From Manihot esculenta (taxonomy: Eukaryota > Streptophyta > Magnoliopsida > Malpighiales > Euphorbiaceae): a stretch of DNA of 64,000 nt. The stretch lies in contig NC_035164.2 in the NCBI RefSeq assembly GCF_001659605.2, positions 19,686,000 to 19,749,999 on the forward strand, given 5' to 3'. This document shows positions 57,205 to 64,000 of the stretch, piece after piece. Within the stretch, counting starts at the first letter, position 1. Each line of letters opens with the position of its first letter. Position numbers and translations under genes: made by a program. The notes under the pieces were generated by a model that saw only the letters and a list, made by a program, of their open reading frames with translations, was not told the origin of the DNA and searched no databases.

Positions 57205-59489
57205 TATAATACCCGGCTAGAGTCCGGCATCGGAATTCTACTTTTCGGTGGAGTCCGGGATGTCGGAAGTCTCTAGAAGGGTTAGATTTATGTTTTTCTA
57301 TAATGTTTTGCTATGTTTATCAAGTTTTATGCATAAGGAAATGAGTTTTTGAGTGAAATGAACCAAGGCAGAAAAGCCAGGTTCGGCCGCCGAAGTTGAG
57401 GTTCGGCCGCCGAACATGCATGGCTTTCGGTTTCACGTGTGGCCGCCGAAGGTGGTCTGGCCAGCCACCTATAAATGGCCCTCAGTCGGTTGAAGCGGTG
57501 AGAACACCGTTTCTTTTGTCTTCTGAGGTGAGACCCTGTCCTTTGTGAGTCTTTCTTCATGTTTTCATTCAATCATGCAAAGATTTGATTAGTTTTCATG
57601 ATGATTTGAAGGTTTTAAGCTACACACTCCAAGTTTTGAAGTTTGGAGAGTTTGAAGGCAAGTTGCTCCAAAACTCCACGTTAGGATCGTTCATCTTCTT
57701 GATTTCAAGAGGTAAGTGAAGATCCTGAGCTTGTTTTTATGTTTTCTGAAGGTTTTATGGGGTTTATGGAGAGAGTTGCATGAATAGGGTTATTTGTGAG
57801 CTTTTGATGATTTTGTGCATAAAGCTTGTTTCTGTGTTGTTTTTGTTGTGTTTTTGGGGTTTTACGGTAGTTTCTGACCCCTTTGAGCATATACATGAGT
57901 GTATGCAAGTTGAGGAAGTGTGGTGTGAAGTTGGAGGGGAGTTTGGTGCATTTGGCGAGAGGCAGGGCAAGTTTCTGCCCTGCTGATGAACTCAGGTTCG
58001 GCCGCCGAAGGTACATTCGGCCGCCGAACCCCTGAGGAGATGAGAGGAGGTGGCTTCGGCTGCCCAAGCTTGCCCCCGAGCTTTTGGACTTTCGGCTCTG
58101 GAGGGAAGTTCGGCCGCCGAAGGTTAGAGACTTTCGTCTCTGGAGTGCCTTTTGGCCCCCGAAACTTGCCCCCGAAAGGGTTCGGCAGCCGAAAGTGGAA
58201 GTTCGGCAGCCGAAGGTGCTTGAGTTTCGTCTCTGGAGAGGACTTTTGGCCGCCGAACCTGCCGCCGAAAGTGTCCTGTCCAGCTTTCTTTTGCATGCTT
58301 TGCATGGATGTTAGAGTGAGTTTAAGGGGATTCTTGGGGGAGTTTAATAGAGTTGTTCATAAGTTAGTTTGGTCCCTCATTTGAGTTTATCTGTATCTAT
58401 ACAGACTAGAGGAACCAGAGAGAGCAGCAGTGAGTACTGCTCCAGAGTGTACAGAGCCTGCAGAGTCAGTCAGTCCTGATAGCCAGAGGTGAGTGGAACT
58501 AAACTTAATTCTTTAAATTGCACAATGGAATGTTTTAGCATATCTCATGCATCATCATTATACAATAGGTTGAATGCATTACTATCCACGAATATGTTGC
58601 ATTGCATAGTTATTGTTGATGTGGGTGAATGCTGAATGATCCAATAGTCTCAGACAGGAAGTCCAGGAGCCTTTGACTACGCCCTGGCAAGTATAGTAAA
58701 GACCAGGAGCCTTTGACTACGCCCTGGCAGGTATAGTAAAGACCAGGAGCCTTTGACTACGCCCTGGCAATGGTAAGTACAGAGGTGTTATATACACATA
58801 TACATATATGACAGGAAGACCAGGTGCTCGATTCTACGCCCTGGCACAGAGTTACTGGGACTATGTGGTGACAGGTTTACTCTTGATGTGGTTTGTCTGT
58901 GTTATGACGCATTCCATGAGATCATCTTTTAATGACTTGTTTTACTGTTCTACTCACTGGGCTATAGAGCTCATCCCACTCCCTTAACCCCAGTCTTGCA
59001 GGTTCGATGTACAGTGTACAGGAAAGGTTCAGCAAAGTGCAGAAAAAAGAAAAGAGAATTGTAATAGTGTAGAGTGGACATGTAATGTTAAAGAGATGTA
59101 ATAGTTATGTTTTCAGTTACAGATGTGCTTGACTTAGTAGTTTGTGTTGTAAATCGATTGTTATGTACATGATCTGTATATGTATATGTTTTACTGAGTA
59201 TGTGAAAAACCAGACTTAATAGGTATGAGTTAACCCATCTAGAGCAAGCTCTAGTCAGGGAAACAGAGTACAGAGTACAGAGTACAGAGTACAGAGTACA
59301 GAGTACAGAGATAGTGCATGCATAGGTTAAGCCTTGGTTCAGAAAAGAGTTTTTATTTTCACAGAAATGTATGATCACGTATGAGATTTACAGGTACACA
59401 GAGAGTATAGCAGGCTTGCTACGGGTTCTGGCGGCCTTAAGCCGACCTGAATCCTAGCGCCGGTGACGGTCCATTTTGGGGTCGTTACA
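57205..59489 (+). mobile_element. Solo LTR (family 1)
   Basis: A 2.29-kb LTR of the element A family with GGTTC on both sides (57200-57204, 59490-59494). The first bases are TATAATACCC, a G-to-A change from TGTAATACCC. It has a clear TATA box (TATAAATG, 57470-57477) where element A has none, three CCAGGAGCCTTTGACTACG repeats (about 58660-58765) and an extended ACAGAGT array. Confidence 0.93.
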
Positions 59490-60955
59490 GGTTCAGTTTG
59501 AAACAAGTTTGAAAAAGATAAGAAGTGATAATGGTCCTGAATTTAACATGCCTGAATTCTATCATAGTAAACGAATTATACATCAAACAACATGTGTAGA
59601 AACCCCTCAATAGAATGCAAAGTGGAAAGAAAGCACCAACACATCCTTAATGTGGCAAGAGCTCTTTTGTTTCAATCTCATCTCCCTAAATCCTTTTGGT
59701 CCTATTCTGTTCTTCATTCAGCTTTCCTTATCAATAGAATTCTAACTCCCATTTTACAAGATAATTCACCTTTTGAGACTTTATTTTTGAAACCTCCAGA
59801 TTACTTGCAACTGAAAGTCTTTGGCTCTTTGTGCTATGCATCTACTATTGTATCAGGGAGGACCAAATTTGATCCAAGAGCCAATAAATGAGTGTTTCTT
59901 GGTTATAAGGATGGCATTAAATGTTTTGTTGTGATGAATTTGAAGACCAGATAGATATTCTTGTCCATAAATGTTACTTTTCAAGAACATGTATTTCCAT
60001 ACTCAGACCTATGCAGAAATGAGGTTATTATCCACCATGAGCATTCTGATCTTGACTATTCTGATTCTCTTCAATTGCCTAGTTTTGTTGATATTCCTGA
60101 GTCTCCTTCTGCCACTGAGTCTTCTTCTACTATTAAGTCTCAGTTAGTTCCTGAGCTTCATAATGAATCTTCAATTCCTCTCACAAGAGTCTCTCAAAGG
60201 ATAAAGAAATCACCTACTTATTTACAAGACTATCATTACAATTTAACATCTTCAAACTTCAATACGTCTCAATCTCCTAGTGTCCTTTATCCTTTATCTT
60301 CTGTCATTTCATATGATTCTTTGTCATCATCACACTTGCACTTTACTCTAAGCATTTCTAGTACCACTGAACCTGAAAATTATACAGAAGCTATTAAATC
60401 TGAAGAGTGGAGAAAAGCTATGGCTGCTGAGATTTCTGCCTTGCAGCAAAATAAAACATGGTTGTTGGTAGATTTGCCTATGGATAAGAGTCCCATTGGC
60501 TATAAATGGGTGTACAAAATTAAACAAAAGGCAGATGGTAGCATTAAAAGGTACAAGGCTAGATTGGTAGCTAAAGACTACACACAAACTGAGGGCATAG
60601 ACTATTTTGACACTTTTAGTCCAATAGCTAAAATGACCACAGTAAGGATCTTATTGGCTTTGGCTTCTATTCATCAATGGCATTTATAGCAGTTAGATGT
60701 CAACAATGCCTTTTTACATGGAAATTTAAATGAAGAGGTTTACATGATTCTTCCACATGGTTTTAAAGCTGATAGTCCAAATAAGGTTTGCAAGTTACAA
60801 AAATCTTTATATGGACTTAAACAAGCTAGCAGGCAGTAGTTTTTCAAATTGTCTCAAGCCCTTACTACCTGTGGTTATTGTCAATCTAAAGTTGATTACT
60901 CTTTGTTTGTTAAATGGAATTCAGAATCATTTACAGCTATTCTGGTCTATGTTGA
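59490..60955 (+). pseudogene. Copia element C: integrase end and RT
   Basis: The integrase continues with KIRSDNGPEF and the TTCVETPQ-NA segment (catalytic Asp and Glu region; a stop replaces one Gln), NRILTPIL, and FGSLCYAST. A serine-rich linker follows, then copia RT from EWRKAMAAEISALQQNKTW through [39 protein letters not shown] and [11 protein letters not shown], to the bases before the catalytic YVDD. Stops at about 59611, 59889, 59952, 60687 and 60837. It breaks off at GTTGA (60951-60955); the rest of RT is at 14832-13893 on the other strand. Confidence 0.9.
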
Positions 60956-63235
60956 TGTAACGACCCGAAAACCGGACCGCTACCGGCACTAGGATCCAAA
61001 TCGACTTAAGGTCGCCGGGACCCGTAGCAAACCTAACATACATCCTGTACACCTGTTAAATCCCATACATGATCAATCATTTACATAAAATTTTAAACTT
61101 TTTCTTTCATTCACCAAGCTTAACCTGTGCATGCACAACTCATAATTATAAACATCAAACCCCACACTGGAGCCCTCATCAAATGCTCCAATGGGGTAAC
61201 CTAACATACATTAAACTTGGTTTACATAAACATAAATAAAACATTTCATTAATAAGATCATGTACCAAAAAGGGATTAACCAACATACTAGGGTCAAGCA
61301 CAACTCTAAACCTCAACAACCATCATTACATTATATTAAGTCCACATCTAGCTATTACAATAACATAACTCTACTCCTGTTGACCTCCTGGCCTACCCTG
61401 TACCTGCAAACCTGGGGGTTAAGGGAGAGGGGTGAGCTATAAAGCCCAGTGAGCAGAATAATTAAACATTCAATTTAAATTTCATGCTTTCATGGAATGC
61501 AACATATCACAAACAATCCACATCATGGGTGAACTTATCACCAATAGCCCACTACTCATTCCAATAGTGCTAGGGGCGTAGACTGGGCCTCACTGGTCTT
61601 TCTCTTACATTATATTCATAACATAACATTCCAATATGCCAGGGGCGTAGAATGGGCCTCACTGGTCTTTCTCTTACATAGTGCCAGGGGCGTACAATGG
61701 GCCTCACTGGTCTTCCATACCGTATCACATCATATCATAACGTAGTGCGGCTAAAGGATCATCCAACATTCACCCACATCAATAACATATTATGCTATGC
61801 AACATATTTGTGAATTCTAATGCAAACACCCTACTATATCTCATGGCAATTGTGATGCGTGTATCATGCTCAGAATTTATTTATTTACTTTGAATTGAAA
61901 TAAGATATTCCACTCACCTCTGGCTGAAGCTCTAACAGACTCAGAAGCAGCTGAACTCACTGCTAGGGTCCTCGGTTCCTCGGGTCCGAACCTACACAGG
62001 TGGACTCAAATGAGGGACCTAACATACATAAACATAACTCTAAAATACTCCCCTAAAAACTCCCTAAAACACCTTAAAACAATCACATAAATCATGCAAA
62101 GTAGGGCTGAACAGGGCACTTTCGGCGGTAGGTTCGGCGGCCGAAAGGCCCTCCAGAGTCGAAAGTCATGCACCTTCGGCGGCACTTTCAGCGGCCGAAG
62201 GTTCCCTCCAGAGACGAAACTCATGCATGTTCGGCGGCACCTTCGGCGGCCGAAACTCCCTTCCAGAGCTGAAAATCCTCTTTCGGGGGCAGGGTTCGGC
62301 AGCCGATACATGCTACCAAAGGCAGGTTCGGCGGCCGAAAGAGCCTTCGGCTGCCGAACCTGAGTTCTTCTCAAAAGGGCAGAAACTCAGCTCAACATGC
62401 ATAAACGCCTCCCAACTCATTCCATCATGCATTTTCCTATTCTACAACATGCATACTCAAGCATACAAGCTCCTAGGGGCTTCAAACCATCCTAAAGCCC
62501 AACTACAACACATCAAACATGCATATCCAACATACATTGTCCATGAACGCACAATAAACCCATAAACTCCACATAAACCTACACATGCATTTCTACCCCA
62601 AGAAACTTCATAAAACTTACTTAAAACATTAAAGGAACCATAGATCTACTCTTACCTCTTGAAGAACGAGAGGAGAGACGATCCAACTTGGAGATGGGAG
62701 AGATCTTGACTCTTTGGTCTCCAAGCTTCCAAAACTCGCTCTTTTGTTCAAATATCTTCAAATCAACATAAAGCTTGTTAAAACGTGAAAGATTGGAGGA
62801 AAAACATCAAAAATGAACCATGGGAGATCAAGAACTCATCGTGGCCGAAAATGGGGAGAAAACTCGCCCATTTCGGCCATGGAGCTCTTATATAGGGGCT
62901 GGCAGACCACCTTTCGGCAGCCTAAAGTGCCTCCAATACTCATGCAAGTTCGGCGGCCGAACATGAGGTTCGGCGGCCTAACCTTTGAAACTTTCGGAAG
63001 CCTAACTTGCCCCCCTAAACCATCCCACGTTCGGTCGCCAAACTTGGGGTTCGGCGGTCGAACCTAGAAATGTCTCCTCTTTTTCATTTCAAACTCAATT
63101 TCCTTTTTGCTTAAAACCATAAGATACATTAAAACATTTTATAAAAACATGCTTTTACCCTTCTAGAGGTTTTCGACATCCGAGATTCCACCGAACGGTA
63201 GGAATTCCGATACCGGAGTCTAGCCGGGTATTACA
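60956..63235 (-). repeat. LTR X2, recombinant LTR at the second inversion breakpoint
   Basis: A 2.28-kb LTR in minus orientation, TGTAACGACCC to GGGTATTACA. Flanks differ (GTTGA left, TTTAT right), so it is not an ordinary solo LTR. Its head and middle match LTR3, while its last 400 bp (60956-61350) match the tail of LTR1 (26130-26532). TATATAAG (minus) at 62887-62894, three GGGGCGTAGAATGGGCCTCA-type repeats at about 61570-61710, palindrome clusters at 62115-62360 and 62940-63065. Confidence 0.88.
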
Positions 63236-64000
63236 TTTATAGTTAAGACAGACAACACGGGTGTCAGACATTTCTTTTCTCAGCCGAGATTAATACTTAA
63301 GCAAGTAAGGTGGCACGAATGTTTATCTGAGTTTGATTTCCAATTTGTATACAACCCGGGAAGTTCTAATAGGGTGGCCGATGCTTTAAGCAGAAAACTT
63401 GAGATAGCAACCCTGAAGCAGATAGCTCAATTGTCCCAGAGCGTAGCAAAGTCAACGTTGAAAGAAAGGATTCGAGAAGAGTTACAAAAGGATCCCCAAG
63501 CCATGGTCTTGAGGAAACTAGTGGACAATGGCAAAACTAGGCAATTTTGGTTAGAAGCGAATTTGATCATGACAAGAGGGAACAGAATCTATGTTCCCAA
63601 AGCAAGGGGACTTAGAAGTTTGTTATTAAAGGAATGTCATGACACTAGGTGGGCTGGCCATTCAGGGTGGCAGCATACTTTAGCACTTCTGAAGCAAGGG
63701 TACTTTTGGCCAAAAATGGCAAATGACGTCCAAGAGTATACAAAGACTTGTTTGGTTTGTCAACAGGATAAGACGGACAGACAAAAACCAGCTGGGTTGT
63801 TACAGCCATTACCAGTGCCGAGTAGGCCATGGGAAAGTGTTTCCATTGACTTTATCGCTGGACTCCCACGGGTAGGGGAATTTGATCACATCCTGGTGAT
63901 TGTCAACAGGTTTTCCAAATATGCCACGTTCGTGCCGGTGTCAAAATATTGTTCGGCAGAGGAGACTGCTAAAGTATTTTTCAAGCATGTTGTAAAATAC
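63236..64000 (+). CDS. pol: Gypsy G: RNase H end and integrase, open to the window edge
   Basis: An uninterrupted frame from the first base after LTR X2 to the end of the window (255 codons, no stop). It begins FIVKTDNTGVRHFF, completing the RNase H that stops at HYLLGSKF at 47861 on the other strand, and has [12 protein letters not shown] at its end. The integrase zinc site follows (ECHDTRWAGHSG...CLVCQQDK), then the first catalytic Asp in SIDFIAGLP and the start of the core. The rest lies beyond the window. It is a fragment of an element, without its own start codon here. Confidence 0.88.

Larger units (their letters stand above)
47861..60955. other. Inverted block between two inverted LTRs
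   Basis: Gypsy G enters at the left edge and copia C leaves at the right edge, each in the orientation opposite to its other half (63236-64000 and 13684-14832). ACAAA at 47861 pairs with TTTAT at 63236 (one mismatch on the reverse strand), and GTTGA at 60951 pairs with TCAAC at 14828. Flipping this block restores both elements and both target duplications. See findings. Confidence 0.82.

Noticed and set aside
60956..63235. Ordinary solo LTR
   Set aside because: Flanks GTTGA and TTTAT do not match each other; each matches a different distant partner, so it is a recombinant LTR.

Overview
This window is eukaryotic, almost certainly flowering-plant, repeat DNA. I see no host gene, no tRNA or rRNA gene and nothing prokaryotic. 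Every coding region I can support belongs to a retrotransposon: Ty3/gypsy elements of the Tekay/Del chromovirus type, a second gypsy lineage (called G here), two Ty1-copia elements (C and D) and one LINE. The species cannot be named from the sequence alone; a eudicot is likely.

Layout. 1-180 and 9968-10330 are the two halves of a decayed minus-strand copia (D), split by a complete Tekay-type element A (181-9967, target duplication ATAAC) whose gag and pol are open except for one UAG. 10331-13683 is AT-rich non-coding sequence with a GC-rich island, probably the LTR/leader of D. 13684-14832 is the 3' end of copia C, minus strand. At 14833 a Tekay-type composite X begins: LTR1 - internal 1 - LTR2 - internal 2 - LTR3, ending at 47860. 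LTR1 holds solo LTR Y (16634-26053, duplication GGGAT), which holds complete but internally deleted element Z (17832-24907, duplication GTTTT). Internal 1 holds a hairpin (foldback) element (26656-27229, duplication CCTGT) and a solo LTR (31005-33385, duplication AGTGA). LTR2 holds a three-arm foldback structure joined to a minus-strand LTR W (37020-40132, duplication TTGAA).

47861-51742 is gypsy G on the minus strand; 51743-53120 is a LINE 3' part, minus strand; 53341-60955 is the 5' part of copia C on the plus strand, cut by two solo LTRs (53524-55800, duplication TACTG; 57205-59489, duplication GGTTC). 60956-63235 is a minus-strand Tekay LTR (X2), and 63236-64000 continues gypsy G, now on the plus strand.

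Main discoveries. (1) Copia C and gypsy G are each split into two halves lying in opposite orientations. Their reading frames and target duplications rejoin exactly if the block 47861-60955 is flipped, so this block was inverted by recombination between the inverted LTRs at 45571-47860 and 60956-63235 (or was mis-joined there in assembly). (2) The foldback elements have LTR-like TGT...ACA ends, 5-bp target duplications, and a terminal 13 bp identical to the U5 end of one Tekay-family LTR here. They look like hairpin passengers of the retrotransposon integrase. (3) All the 2.3-kb LTRs carry arrays of the palindrome TTCGGC-N-GCCGAA and triplicated CCAGG...CCTGG hairpin repeats. (4) Most stop codons in the decayed gag-pol copies are CAG to TAG or TGG to TAG/TGA, the scar expected from cytosine methylation. 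How the parts work together: an autonomous-type Tekay copy (A) would supply Gag, protease, RT/RNase H and integrase; Z and the foldbacks keep only what is needed in cis.
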